From: Agapetus fuscipes
Taxonomy: Eukaryota > Arthropoda > Insecta > Trichoptera > Glossosomatidae
Direction: 5' to 3'
Assembly: GCA_951799405.1 (NCBI GenBank)
Contig: OX637343.1
Location: forward strand, 18,020,524 to 18,084,523
DNA: 64,000 nt
Shown: positions 10,904 to 21,408 of the stretch, piece by piece
Layout of the letters: the number at the start of each line of letters is the position of its first letter
How positions within the stretch are numbered: the stretch's first letter is position 1
Made by a program: the position numbers and the translations under genes
Notes under the pieces: model-generated
What the model was told of the DNA's origin: nothing
The model's input: the letters and a program-made list of their open reading frames with translations, nothing else
Databases searched by the model: none

Positions 10904-12062
10904 CTTATAGGTAGGGACTGGAAAATTTCGCGATCGCGATAAAACGAATTTATTCGCGAATTTTTATGTTTTTACGCGAATAACGCGAAATTTCAGGTTT
11001 TACGTAAATATCGCGAATTTTTGTACTTTTGGTAGAAATTGTGCGAAAAAGTTGTCATGTATCGCTTTTGCAACGCAACGATTTTGTGGGAAAGAAAAAA
11101 ATCCTGCGAAAACCCTGTGCAAGGTGCAAAGCACAGGAAAATTGGTCTCTTTCAACGTTTAAAAACACGCTAGAACGCTAGACGTGGAGTTCGATCCCCA
11201 CCTGGGTCATTTGACCATAAATTTGACCCTGGTTCAACAGATGTAATTGGGTAATTAAAAATAAATAATTCATTGAAATAAACAATAATGAATTATTAAT
11301 TAATGATATTAATACCTGTATCTGGCCAGGCAGAGTAGGTTGGTGAATTGCATTCCTATTCACAAATCTATTTTATTAAAAAAAATAATGATAAGCAGAA
11401 CTGTCCTGGATCATCCAAGCTGACTTGAATCGTGACATCAATGAAGGAAAATACTTCAAGGAGTGAAGCTGTTGCTGGATTAGCCAAGAGCACAACTTGA
11501 AGCTTTCATAAAAGCCAACATCCCTTGAAAAATGAGATAACGCTCATCTAGAGACTAAATGCACAAAAATTAAATATTTTAAAATTATATTTGCAGGGTA
11601 TTCGGAGTGTCATTGAAATATTAATACTTTTTTCAATCAATGTTTTTTTGTAAAAAAGGATTATTTAAAAAAAAAATTACAAAACATTGTTATGTGCCAC
11701 TTGAGTATTTTTTATTGAAAAACGTTTTCGGTGGGTACTTCCACCATCTTCGGTTGCAGATACTCGTATTGATTCAGATTTTGTTTATTCATTATTTTTT
11801 AAGGTACATATTGTTGTTTACATAATAGATTGTAAATATTAGTAATATATTTTGTTTTGCAATTATATAAACCTTTATTTTGATCTAATCAACCCTAAAA
11901 ATTACACCGAATCTCCCCGTTTATCATGAAAAATAACGCGAATTTCCCTGTTTTTGATCAAAAATAACGCGAATTTCACAAAAAAATAACGCGAATTTCA
12001 CAAAAAAATAACGCGAATTTCCTAAAAAATAACACCACTATTTTCCAGTCCCTACTTATAGG
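10904..12062. mobile_element. Non-autonomous hAT transposon (hAT-A)
   Basis: Terminal inverted repeats TAGGGACTGGAAAAT at 10912 and its complement ending at 12054 are flanked by a perfect 8-bp duplication, CTTATAGG (10904-10911 and 12055-12062). Subterminal regions repeat AATAACGCGAATTTC four times on the right and in looser form on the left, possibly transposase-binding sites. No transposase frame is present, and a Leu SINE lies inside. An 8-bp duplication with a TAGGG-type end is diagnostic of hAT. Confidence 0.88.
11168..11392 (+). repeat. Leu SINE, 5'-truncated, inside hAT-A
   Basis: Retains B-box GTTCGATCCCC, CTGGGTCATTTGACCATAA, TTGACCCTGGTTCAACAG and the 3' end GGCCAGGCAGAGTAGG...CACAAATCTATTT. 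The A-box region is lost. Confidence 0.75.
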
Positions 12063-12112
12063 CCGGAGATAAGGGAGGGAGGGACCTGGATATCAATCGG
12101 TATCCGTGTCAC

Positions 12113-12896
12113 GACAAAATGTCCATTGACAGAATGTCCACGCAACAAAATGTCCACGCAGCAAAATGCCCACGCAAAAAAATGTCCACGCAACAAAATG
12201 TCCACGCAACAAAATGTCCACTGACAAAATATCCACGCAACAAAATGTCCACTGACAAAATGTCCACGCAACAAAATGTCCACGCAACCAAATGTCCACT
12301 GACAAAATATCCACGCAACAAAATGTCCACTGACAAAATATCCACGCAACAAAATGTCTACGCAAAAAAATGTCCACGCAACAAAATGTCCACGCAACAA
12401 AATGTCCACTGACAAAATATCCACGCAACAAAATGTCCACTGACAAAATATCCACGCAACAAAATGTCCACTGACAAAATGTCCATGCAACAAAATGTCC
12501 ACGCAACCAAATGTCCACTGACAAAATATCCACGCAACAAAATGTCCACTGACAAAATATCCACGCAACAAAATGTCCACGCAACCAAATGTCCGCGCAA
12601 CAAAATGCCCACCGACAAAATGTCCACTGACAAAATGGCCACCGACAAAATGTCCACCGACAAAATGTTCACACAACAAAATGTCCACGCAACAAAATGC
12701 CCACCGACAAAATGTCCACTGATAAAATGGCCACCGACAAAATGTTCACACAACAAAATGTCCACGTAACAAAATGCTCACCGACAAAATGTCCACCGAC
12801 AAAATGTCCACTGACAAAATGTCCACCGACAAAATGTCCACGCAACAAAATGTTCACGCAACAAAATGTCCACGCAACAAAATATCCAAAATGCCC
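12113..12896. repeat. Minisatellite of alternating 16- and 15-bp units
   Basis: About 50 units. Type A is AAAATGTCCACGCAAC (16 bp) and type B is AAAATGTCCACTGAC (15 bp). Much of the left part is A-B dimers (31 bp); the right part is enriched in the ACCGAC variant. Variants ATATCC, ATGGCC and ATGTTCAC recur. Long open frames on both strands arise from the periodicity and are not genes. Confidence 0.95.
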
Positions 12897-13242
12897 AATA
12901 GTTTCGGCTCCATTTATGTATATGAAGCGTCTTGAATGCTTAAAACTGAAACAGAGCCCCTAGTGAACGTTTTGGTTTCTGTATATTTTTTGTTTACGCT
13001 CTATGGTTCAGTGTGAGCCTCATGCTTCAGACTTGAGGCAGAGATAACAGAAGAACTTCTCTCAGCGACCCTCAGAGTCCTCCAAGAGGTTCAGATATCA
13101 ATATTTCATAACGATAGCAAAAAAAGAACGAAGATCCTGCTCCGTGATGTGTTGGATGGTAGGTACGATGGAGAAAGAAAGAATACAAGAAATTCGTTTT
13201 TGTGTTTTGAATATTATAATATAACATAAAATTAGAATGATT
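12897..13242. other. No gene recognised
   Basis: Unique sequence of moderate GC between the minisatellite and SINE fragments. No sustained open frame and no known repeat. Confidence 0.4.
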
Positions 13243-13525
13243 TATTTGGTGAGCGCTTTTTTGTGTGAATCACACCTTGAGAGCCCTCTGCGAGCTTGGT
13301 CGTCGCTGTATAAAGCGCCAATGCTCAAGCAAGACCCAGTTCCTATAAGACTGGATGTATTAAAAATATACAAATGACATATTATTTGACTTATAGGTTG
13401 GTATGAGCTTGATTAGTGACCACCAATACTGTAAAAATTGTTCACAATGTCATCCTTGTTTTCCCTGCTAATCTGAACCTTCTAATCTAATCTAATCTAA
13501 TCTAATTTGCAAAGATATATTGTCA
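13243..13525 (-). repeat. 5S-tRNA SINE tail and repeat F scraps
   Basis: The inverted LINE-C-type tail and body end are at 13243-13360 (TTTGGTGAGCGC, GAGCTTGGTCGTCGC). A forward repeat F start (13389-13460) and an inverted (TCTAA)n tail (13470-13520) follow. Confidence 0.65.
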
Positions 13526-13549
13526 AAAAGTCGTCAAAGTATTGTCAAA

Positions 13550-13762
13550 GTCGGTGTTATAGCCGCGGGGATCAAGACAGGTTATTTGGAACCGGATAAC
13601 ACTGGTTCGAATCCCGCGACGATAACTTCGACCCTGGTTCAACAGATGCCGTTGCATGCACACAAGCTTCTGCTTTCGCATGAAGACAACTGGCCAGGTA
13701 AAATAGGTTGGTGGATTGCATTCCTTTCCACAAATCTATTTTTCTTAAAAATATATACAAAA
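13550..13762 (+). repeat. Leu SINE
   Basis: Starts GTCGGTGTTATAGCCGCGG, with B-box GGTTCGAATCCCG, TTCGACCCTGGTTCAACAG, and the 3' end GGCCAGGTAAAATAGGTTGG...CACAAATCTATTTTTC. Confidence 0.8.
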
Positions 13763-13945
13763 AATTACATTTAAGAATCACATTATACGCATTTTCACAA
13801 GCATACACGTATAAGTTCGCGCTTAAACATGCCGCATGTGGACTTACAATATAAAAACTCAAATATTAAATCAACATACACCCTGCAACTCTTACCAACC
13901 TTCCCTGAAACAAGGCTACATTGGCATAGTGAACAATTTCCCATT
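13763..13945 (-). repeat. Repeat F, partial
   Basis: Inverted copy from the region next to the tail (ACATTTAAGAATCACATTAT) to CATAGTGAACAATTTCC. It directly abuts the Leu SINE. Confidence 0.75.
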
Positions 13946-14310
13946 ATTCCAATAGATTGTAATGGACATTGTAACATTTAAAATTAAAATAAACATAAAT
14001 AGAGATACTAATATTTTGAATGGCCTTCTACTCGGTTTACGTTTGAATGAAATATTGCGCTCTGGATACAAATTATTCTGGCAATAAAATTAATGCAGGC
14101 AGAAGGGTTTCGCGCAGTAAGGGATTCGCAAAGTGTGCCAAGAGCTTCTGCAAACCTTGTTTTTGTTTTTCTCGCAAAATACACGCGCTTGCATTTACCC
14201 AGGGTCAGATAGATAGATTTATTTTCCCACATTATAGTACAAGACAGGTTAAGCCTAATACATACAATAATTAAATACATTCAAAAGTAACCGAAAGCAG
14301 CTTAGGAGAA
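13946..14310. other. No gene recognised
   Basis: Both strands are open for about 75-90 codons at 14047-14280, but neither frame resembles a known domain. A LINE 3' UTR or chance is as likely as coding. Confidence 0.35.
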
Positions 14311-14782
14311 ACGGAAGCGATAGCAAAATGAGTAAAGTATGTTCTGTGGAAATGAAGCATTTGAGAAGCATGACAGGAAAAACTCTGAGGGATAGAGTTA
14401 GGAATGAATGGGTAAAAAAATAATGTAATTTGAAAAAGGCGATGTGAAAGTTAAGGTACAAAAGAATGTGATGAGATGGTTTGGGCATGTGGAAAGAATG
14501 AAAGATAATAGACTGACAAAGTATGTATACAAAGAAAGTGGGAAACGAAAAAGGGGGAAGGGACGACCGAGAAAAGTATGGAGTGATCAGATTGAGGAGA
14601 TTGTGAAAGAATGGGATATACAAAGTGAGCGTAAAAGAAGAAAATGAATGAAAAAGGTGATGGATATGAATGAATTGAAAGAGGTATGTAAGGATAGGAA
14701 AAAATGGAGGCAGCTCTGCAGAGGCTTGGGCCACCCCTAGCGGAATGGCGACAGAGTTACAGTTACAGTTACAGTAGAAACG
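14311..14782 (+). pseudogene. LINE-W 3' end with RT C-terminal tail
   Basis: The open frame 14444-14647 encodes VMRWFGHVERMKDNR, then GKGRPRKVWSDQIEEIVKEW, then stop. This is the C-terminal tail of RTE-like and related LINE reverse transcriptases. The 3' UTR (CTCTGCAGAGGCTTGGGCCAC) and a (TTACAG)n terminus follow. The RT core is absent, so this is a 5'-truncated, inactive copy, but one of the best preserved C-termini here. Confidence 0.8.
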
Positions 14783-15149
14783 GAAGCCTCTGTCTAAGCC
14801 GATTTTCACTCAGGTGGAAGATATCAACCGGAGGAGATCTCATTGAGCATAGCCATTGCCCTCCCCGCAGTCATAACCCTAGGTAGGTTAGTCCTGCACC
14901 TTGGGAGTAGCAATAGTCTATGCTCACGTTGCCTACAATAATTGTCGAGAACATACAGATAGATTTGTCCCAGAAGAGCGGGATTACAAATCTCACCACG
15001 AATCAAGATAGGGAAAAAAGGAGCCCTAGATTTTTGGTATTTAGACATGTACTAATTTATTTGACTTTAGTTTTTCTTTGTTATATGAAACGTCGCGACG
15101 CTCCTAGATTTATGGATAAATGTTTTTTTTTGTATAGATTACTTTTAAA
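14783..15149. other. No gene recognised
   Basis: Unique sequence without repeat matches or a convincing coding frame. Confidence 0.35.
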
Positions 15150-15482
15150 GGTCTCAAACCCTCCTCGTACCCGTCCTGTATGTATGTGTCAGAAGGACCC
15201 ACAGCACATGGACGCTCATGCAAAGCTATATATATTCTCAAGTGGCGAAAGGCCTTCCCGTGAAGTGAAATCAACGGCACGACAAAACAAGAACCTCTAG
15301 GTCAGAGGCGTGCCCATGACTCTAAGAGTAAATGGTTCGATGTTACTGAAGCTAATAGCATACCTCGGGTGGCACTCCTTGTGGGATTATTGCTAGATCA
15401 CGAGTAGCGTGAATAATGATACACATAATACGAAATAATAATAATTTAAATCTAAGGACAGGATTACTGTGAATCCGCTGCG
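15150..15482 (+). mobile_element. hAT-C internal fragment without ends
   Basis: Nearly identical to the interior of the hAT-C element at 61.24-61.79 kb (CAAACCCTCCTCGTACCCGT to ATTACTGTGAATCCGCT). Both terminal inverted repeats are missing, so it is an immobile remnant. Confidence 0.85.
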
Positions 15483-15526
15483 GATGCAGCTTGGCAAAAT
15501 GGTCTATTGTTTTTATACCTTAGATT

Positions 15527-15870
15527 TAGAGGGCTCTTGAAGTGTGATACACACAAACACAGCGCTCACCAAATAAATCATCTTAATATTATTATACATA
15601 TACGCTCTGCCCTCACTGCTGTCAACAAGGTCATGGTGCCCAAAAGAGCGAACACATCAAATTTTGCAGACAGGAGCTTTGCGGTGGCCGGGCCGGTTGC
15701 CTGGAACAATTTGCCCGTCGGTGTTCGCGCGAACCAGCCTACCACCACCTTCAGAAAGGAACTGAAGACACTACTTTTCTCCAGAAGCCATGGAGCCCTT
15801 GAGATGGTCCTGGACCAGTAAATGGCGCCACAGGAAAGAAATCATCCATCATCATCATCATACTTAAATG
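15527..15870 (+). pseudogene. LINE-C 3' end, RT C-terminus (CR1/L2-like)
   Basis: After a tail-like GAGGGCTCTTGAAGTGTGAT segment (15529-15600), the frame to the stop at 15821 encodes NFADRSFAVAGPVAWNNLPV and TFRKELKTLLFSRS. This is the signature of the last part of CR1/L2-type RTs (GDRAF...WN.LP...FK..LKT.L). It ends in an ATC/CAT microsatellite. The element is truncated. A second copy at 60.43 kb carries a MITE. Confidence 0.75.
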
Positions 15871-15889
15871 TTATTAATTATTTGATTAC

Positions 15890-16075
15890 CTTATAGGTTG
15901 ATATGAGGTTAACCAGTCATACCGTAAAAAAATATTCACTTTGCAAATGTCACCCCTGTTTCAGGGAACGTCGGCAAAAGTTGCAGGGTGTATGTTCATT
16001 TGAGATTGCATGTGCAAGAGTGAACTTATACCTACGTGTCTGCTTTGGGAATGCATTTAATATGAATCTTAATGG
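15890..16075 (+). repeat. Repeat F
   Basis: From CCTTATAGGTTGATATGAGG to CATTTAATATGAATCTTAAT. The tail is cut where an inverted LINE-W fragment begins. Confidence 0.8.
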
Positions 16076-16300
16076 GTGGAAAAAGCCTTTGCAGAGATGT
16101 CTTCATTTCTTTCTATCCTTACATAACTCTTTCAATTCATTCATATCCATCACCTTTTTCATGCATTTTCTTCTTTTACGCTCACTTTGTATATCCCATT
16201 CTTTCACAATCTCCTCAATCTAATCTCTCCATACTTCTCTCAGTCGTCCCTTATTCTTACTTCTTTTCACACTTCCTCTGTATATATCCTTTCTTGCTAG
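16076..16300 (-). pseudogene. LINE-W 3' fragment
   Basis: Minus-strand LINE-W with the same 3' coding words as at 40.7 kb (CATGCATTTTCTTCTTTTACG as the complement, positions 16160-16180). It contains stops and has lost the (TTACAG)n end. Confidence 0.7.
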
Positions 16301-16597
16301 CCGAAGGCTAAAAATAAAGTATTGATTTGGTGTGTTTTTTTATTAACCCATGCATTCATTTTCCTTCCATGCCTCTCTGATTATAAGGCTTATTAAAGAT
16401 TCCCCAAATTTTCAAAAAACATGTAAATTATCTTTCAAATGGATCGTGTCAAGTTTGATGTTGATCGGATAAGAAAAGCTTATAAATAGAATGGTAATAA
16501 ATTTAAAACAAAGCTTACCGTGGGTTAATATGGTGACGAATTGTCCTGTCTCCCGTTAAGCACCTGAAAAAAGAAAAAAACATCAGAAATACATGTT
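16301..16597. other. No gene recognised
   Basis: Unique A+T-rich sequence. Nothing supported. Confidence 0.35.
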
Positions 16598-17831
16598 GTA
16601 TCATGATGATGTATGGAAGTGAATCATGGATTGCGAGTGACAGTAAAATAAGTAAGGCAGGTACTGAGGAAATGAAACACTTGACAAGTACGACCGGAAA
16701 TACTGTAAGAAATGGAGCTAAGAATGAATGGATAAAAAAGGAATGTTAGCTGAAAAGGGATGTGAAAGTAAAGGTACAAAAAAATGTATTGGGATGGTTT
16801 GGGCATGCGTAAAGAATGGATGGATGATACACTTACGGTTAAAAGGTAATATGGAATATGGAATTAGCGGCAAAAACTAAATTGTTCAGGAGAGCAGTTT
16901 AAAGTTTGAGATTGCAGGAAAATGGGGCACAACTTTTTTATTTTTTATCATGTCGTTAAAATCAAAACAGCTCTAAAATTAAAAAAATAAAAGCTTTCAT
17001 CCCTATTAATGTGGTTTTACGATTTTTTTTATGTCATAAGCGACATTTTGGTCTAAAATGAATTATGAATTTTATTGATTGTAGAGGCATTAACTTTCTA
17101 ATCGTTCATCATTAAGGATAAAAGAAAGATAAAATAAACAACACAAAATCATCGTAGAGCTATGAGAGTTAGCGCATTAGAAAAGGCGTTTTTTTTTAGG
17201 TAGGATAACGTACATAATTCATTAGGGATAAAAGAAAAACAGCTTTGTTTTCAATTACGTGAGTATATATATTTTTATACCACAACCGGTTTGTACCACA
17301 ACCACCAACCGGTTGTGCTATAAAAATATACATACTCACGTAATCGAAAACAAAGCTGTTTTTCTTTTATCCTTAATGAATTATGTACGTTATCCTACCT
17401 AAAAAAAAATGCTTTTTCTAATGCGCTAACTCCCATAGCTCTACGATGATTTTGTGTTGTTTATGCCCAAGCAAACAACTGCGTTTTCGAAGTATGGTTT
17501 TGGTGTAACCGACAAAATTTTGTCCTTTTTTATCCTAAAGGCGCTTGTGACATAAAAAAATCGTACAACCACATTAAAAGGAATACCCAGAAATGCCTTA
17601 TTTTTTTTATTTTAGAGCTGTTTTGATTTTAACGAAATGATAAAAATTAAAAAAGTTATGCCATTTTTCTGCAATCTCAAACTTTAAACTGCTCTACTGA
17701 ACCATTTAGTTTAGGTCGCTTATGCCCTACTGCCTTTTAACCGTCGATATGTAAGGATAGAAACAAATAGAAGTAAATTTGTGGAGATTTATTTACAGGA
17801 ATGGCAACAGAGTCACAGTTACAGTAACAGG
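16598..17831 (+). pseudogene. LINE-W fragment interrupted by an M1 inverted dimer
   Basis: The 5' piece (16598-16832) runs to GGTTTGGGCATGCGTAAAGA. The 3' piece (17753-17831) begins GTAAGGATAGAAAC and ends ACAGAGTCACAGTTACAGTA. About 150 bp of LINE consensus is missing between them and the M1 dimer sits at the break, so insertion was accompanied or followed by deletion. Confidence 0.7.
16833..17750. mobile_element. Large fold-back: inverted dimer of MITE M1
   Basis: Two arms of roughly 450 bp mirror each other around about 17305. The right arm matches the M1 copy at 23.05 kb through the terminal CCTTTTAACCGTCGATAT. The left arm is its complement, with a worn terminus (ACGGTTAAAAGG). The centre holds ACCACAACCGGTTTG/CCAACCGGTTGTG. 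Transcribed, it would form a long hairpin. Confidence 0.85.
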
Positions 17832-17877
17832 CTATTTTCTGTTATAAAGAAATAATGAAATCTCATGTGTCCTTCTT

Positions 17878-18119
17878 GTACCCTTAGTACGAGTTGCAAA
17901 ACTTGAGTAATGTAAAGTTTACGGCAATTATTAGAGAGTGATTTCCCCCAAAATCTGCCGTTTTTGTTTGTTTGAACTTGATTTTCTTCATCACTGTAAC
18001 TCTTTTGCTAAGATCACAAAGTGTAAGAAACAAAAACGGCAGATTTAGGGAGAAATCACGCTTTAAAATTTTCTGTAAACTTTACTTTTCTCAAGTTTTA
18101 CAACTCGTACTAAGGGTAC
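17878..18119. mobile_element. MITE M2 copy 1
   Basis: 242-bp fold-back with ends GTACCCTTAGTACGAGTTG and complement. Inner arms carry ATCTGCCGTTTTTGTTTG and its mirror. Copies of the same length lie at 39147-39388 and of 246 bp at 52949-53194. All are bounded by GTAC, which may be a 4-bp target duplication or part of the inverted repeat. Confidence 0.88.
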
Positions 18120-18399
18120 AGTACACTCGAAGCATTCTTCTCCATATATTTTTATTCCCGCAAACTGAAAAATATTGCATCTCGTCGCCGTGTCCAATTA
18201 TGTGAGGACTTTTGATGTCGGTCAAAGCTCTGCACACACAGACGGGCGCCGTGCTCGGAGGGGACGTGCTGAGAGGACGGATTTGCATGAGAAAGTTGGT
18301 TGTGTGAAGAGCTTTGCGGGGCTGAAGGGCGTCCCACTACGCTATTCGATAGGACGCAATACAAGCAACCTTTACAATGAAAAACCTTTTTCGATTTTC
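18120..18399. other. No gene recognised
   Basis: Unique GC-moderate sequence. Short open frames on both strands, none recognisable. Confidence 0.35.
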
Positions 18400-18835
18400 T
18401 AATCTAATCTAAGTTGCAAAATATAAGTAGTATTAGAGATTCACATTATAAAATGCATTTTCACAAAACAGACCTGTTTAAGTTTGCGCTTAAACATGCC
18501 GCATGTAGCCCTACAAGATAAAAACCCGAATCTCAAATGAACATACACCCTGCAACTCCTGCCGACCTTCCCTGAAACAGGGGTGACATTGGCAAAGTGA
18601 ACCATTTTCTACAGCATGGGTTGTCGGCCGCATACCAGCGTATAAGTCAAGGAACATACACAACAAATTAAATTTTTAAAATCAACAAATTATAATATGT
18701 ATGGATATCAAAAACTAACAGAAAACAAATTTTAATTTAAAAAAATCCTAGCCGGCAACATCACAGATTAACCGCCATTTCTTTCTGTCCTGACACACTT
18801 CATTCATTTCCTCCAGAGTCATTTTTACTCATTAT
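18400..18835 (-). repeat. LINE-W2 3' end with repeat F as terminus
   Basis: On the minus strand the LINE-W2 end (complement of CCGCCATTTCTTTCTGTCC at about 18770) leads through an A+T-rich UTR directly into a full repeat F with its (TCTAA)n tail at 18400. The same order occurs at 20.6, 22.2, 39.6 and 54.1 kb. Confidence 0.75.
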
Positions 18836-18847
18836 TATTATATCTTG

Positions 18848-19165
18848 GACCGGTCCGTAGTCCAGTGGCAACACTTCGGACTCGTAAATGGAAGGTTGTA
18901 GATTCGGATCCCGGCGGAGCACAAAAAATGTTCAATTAATATTTCCAAATATTCTCTTCGCTGGGTTGAAAAAAATAATAAAAAACCTTCACCAAAGACC
19001 GGTCACTAAAAGGTCCATCCAGCCTTACAGCGACTGAGTCTTGCTTGAGTATTGGCGCTTTGTAGCGTCGACCAAGCTAGTACACCTCTGCGGCACTTCA
19101 ACAAGTGTCATTGACCCCTAGAGTCTCTAGAATCTAGGGAGTCCCCCGCACAGGATTTCTTAATT
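18848..19165 (+). mobile_element. 5S-tRNA SINE with 'D' tail
   Basis: Begins ATCTTGGACCGGTCCGTAG, keeping the linker that joins the 5S head elsewhere. The tRNA-like unit and body run to ACCAAGCTAG, then the third type of 3' module, CACCTCTGCGGCACTTCAAC...CGCACAGGATTTCTTAA. Confidence 0.85.
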
Positions 19166-19259
19166 TCTTTTGTTGCCACTTCTATCGAAAATCGGCGATC
19201 ACCGTGGCTATTTTGGCCGTTGATGCTGCAGCTCGAAACAGGGATCACCATCACAGATC

Positions 19260-19515
19260 GAATCTAATCTCTAATCTAATCTAAGTCGCAAAGATATGTA
19301 ACATTGGGGATTCACTTTATATGCATTTACACAAGCAGACACGTATAAGCTTAAACATGCCGCATATGGACTTACAATATAAGCACCCAAATCTCAAATG
19401 AATATACACCCTGCAACTCTTGCCGACCTTCCCTGAAATAGGTGTGACATTGGCAAAATGAACCATTTTCTAAAGCATGGGTGATCAGTCGCATACCAAC
19501 CTACAAGTCAAGGAA
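19260..19515 (-). repeat. Repeat F
   Basis: Inverted copy from (TCTAA)n to CATACCAACCTACAAGTCAAGG. Confidence 0.85.
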
Positions 19516-19648
19516 CATACACAACAAATTACATTTCGTTTTCACGCAAACATTTCGTACAATTCTTCTTCATTTTGGTGACACTTCTATCGAAGATCGG
19601 CGATCATCATGGCTATTTTGATGTTTGATACTTTGATCTTTGATGCCT

Positions 19649-19890
19649 TGACTTATAGGTTGGTATGAGGCTGACCACCCATACTGTAAAAAATTGTTCA
19701 CTTTGCCAATGTCACCCCTGTTTCAGGGAATGCCGGCAAGAGTTGCAGGGCTTATGTTCATTTGAGGTTTGGATTTTATTTGTAAGTACACAATCAGCAT
19801 TTGTAAGCGAGAACTACACGTGTTTGTTTGTGGGCATACATCTGAGAGCTTTGAATGAATATATCCTTGCAACTTAGATTATTATTATGC
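19649..19890 (+). repeat. Repeat F
   Basis: From CCTTGACTTATAGGTTGGTA to CCTTGCAACTTAGATTATTA. It belongs to the subtype with CAATCAGCATTTGTAAGCG. Confidence 0.85.
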
Positions 19891-20283
19891 TGCAGCTCGA
19901 AACAGGGATCACAATTACAGATCGAACGTTGAAAAAAAAGGACAAAAAAATTGTTCGTATTTAGGATTGCTTTCTTCTGACGTTGTACTGAAATGGAAGC
20001 ACGAAGAGATTTTGATAAGAGGGAAGTGGCGTGGCGGTTTGAGAGGAAGAAGTAAAAGTGGGGGGGGCTATCGACCAGATACTCCCCCTCACCCCCCTCC
20101 TTGGCAGCCACTGCCACCGTTACGCCACTGCACACAAACGAGTCCGAGGAAAAAAAATAGTCTGTGAATTTAAATTTGCCAATTAAGAGAATGAATTTTA
20201 TAACGAGTCACGGCGTCTATAATCTAAGTTGAGTTTCACGGATTTAGAATTTTAGAGAGTTCCTTGACTTATAAGTTGGTATT
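19891..20283. other. No gene recognised
   Basis: Includes a GC-rich patch (GGGGGGGCTATCGACC at 20061) and a short inverted repeat F tail at 20218. Nothing coding. Confidence 0.35.
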
Positions 20284-20550
20284 GTCGGTGTTATGGCCGA
20301 GGGGGCCAAGTGGGATGATCTTTCTAGCGTGTTTGAATAGAACAACGTTGGTTCGATCCCCGCCTGGGTCATTTGACCATAACTTTCACCCTGGTTCAAC
20401 AGATGTTATTTGTTATAATTAATTCATTAAAATAAACAATAGTACATTATTAATTGATGATATTAATACCTGTTTCCGGCCGGGTAGAAAATATTGGTGA
20501 ATTATTACATTCCACTTCACAAATCTGTTTTTTTTTTTAATATAAAAAAA
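20284..20550 (+). repeat. Leu SINE
   Basis: Starts GTCGGTGTTATGGCCGAGGG. A-box-like TGGCCGAGGGGG, B-box GGTTCGATCCC, GGGTCATTTGACCATAACTT, and 3' end CACAAATCTGTTTTT. The best preserved head of this family. Confidence 0.85.
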
Positions 20551-20552
20551 TG

Positions 20553-21018
20553 AGGCTTGCATGAAAAAGGTTATGACTCTGGATGAAATGAAAGAAGTGT
20601 GCAAGGACAGGAAGAGGTGGCGGCTAATCTGCAATGGTGATTTCTAATGTTGGTGTATTAATTTGCTACATTTTTTGCATAGGAAATTTCTGACTTTTTT
20701 GTATAGATTTCTTTGTAAGGTTTTGTTCTTTTATATATTTAAATGTAATTTTTTATTCATATTCCTTGACTTATAGGTTGGTATGAGGCTGACCACCCAT
20801 ACTGTAAAAAATGGTTCACTTTGCCAATGTTACCCCTGTTTCAGGGAAGGTCGGCAAAAGTTGTGGGGCTTATGTTCATTTGAGGTTTGGATTTTATTTG
20901 TAAGTACACATTCAGCATTTGTAAGCGCGAACTACACTTGTTGGTTTGTGGGCTTACATCTGAGAGCTTTAAATGAATATATCCTTGCAACTTAGATTAT
21001 AGATTATAGATTATAGAT
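20553..21018 (+). repeat. LINE-W2 3' end followed by repeat F
   Basis: The LINE-W2 coding end (GAAAGAAGTGTGCAAGGACA) and UTR pass into a full repeat F at 20765-21018 with tail TTAGATTATAGATTATAG. Confidence 0.75.
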
Positions 21019-21085
21019 ATAGGCTGACTCTACTGTAAACATTGGTTAATTTTTGGCTATAGCACTCCTGTTGATAAAAAATAAT

Positions 21086-21408
21086 GTAATGATGATTAAT
21101 TTGGTGAGCGCTGTTTTTGTGTGTATCACACCTCAAGAGCCCTTTGCGAGCTTGGTCGTCGCTGTAGAAAGCGTCAATTCTCAAGCAAGACCCAGTTGCT
21201 GTAAGGCTGAATGGACCTCTAGTGTCCGGTCTTTGGTAAAGGTATATGAATTTTTCATGCAGCGAAGACATAAAGTTATTAGTATGTCAATGAGCAAAGA
21301 GCATATTTGAAAATATAAATGGTATATTTTTTGTGCTCCGCCGGGATTCGAACCCACAACCTTCCATTTACGAGTCAGGATGTTAACTACTTGACTGCGG
21401 ACCGGTCA
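21086..21408 (-). mobile_element. 5S-tRNA SINE with LINE-C-type tail
   Basis: Inverted. Tail TTTGGTGAGCGCTG...CACACCTCAAGAGCCCTTTG, body from GAGCTTGGTCGTCGC, tRNA-like unit with GGGATTCGAACCCAC. A duplicated scrap (AGTATGTCAATGAGCAAAG) interrupts the body near 21285. Confidence 0.8.

Noticed and set aside
12113..12896. CRISPR-like regular array
   Set aside because: Units are contiguous 15-16-bp repeats without unique spacers, in eukaryotic DNA.
12056..12963. Open frames of up to 210 codons on both strands
   Set aside because: They arise because the 15/16-bp units lack stops; the protein is a simple period without any domain.
14255..14809. 184-codon minus-strand frame, and the similar 107-codon frame at 40592-40915
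   Set aside because: Both are antisense to LINE-W 3' ends; the sense strands code for the RWFGHVERM tail.
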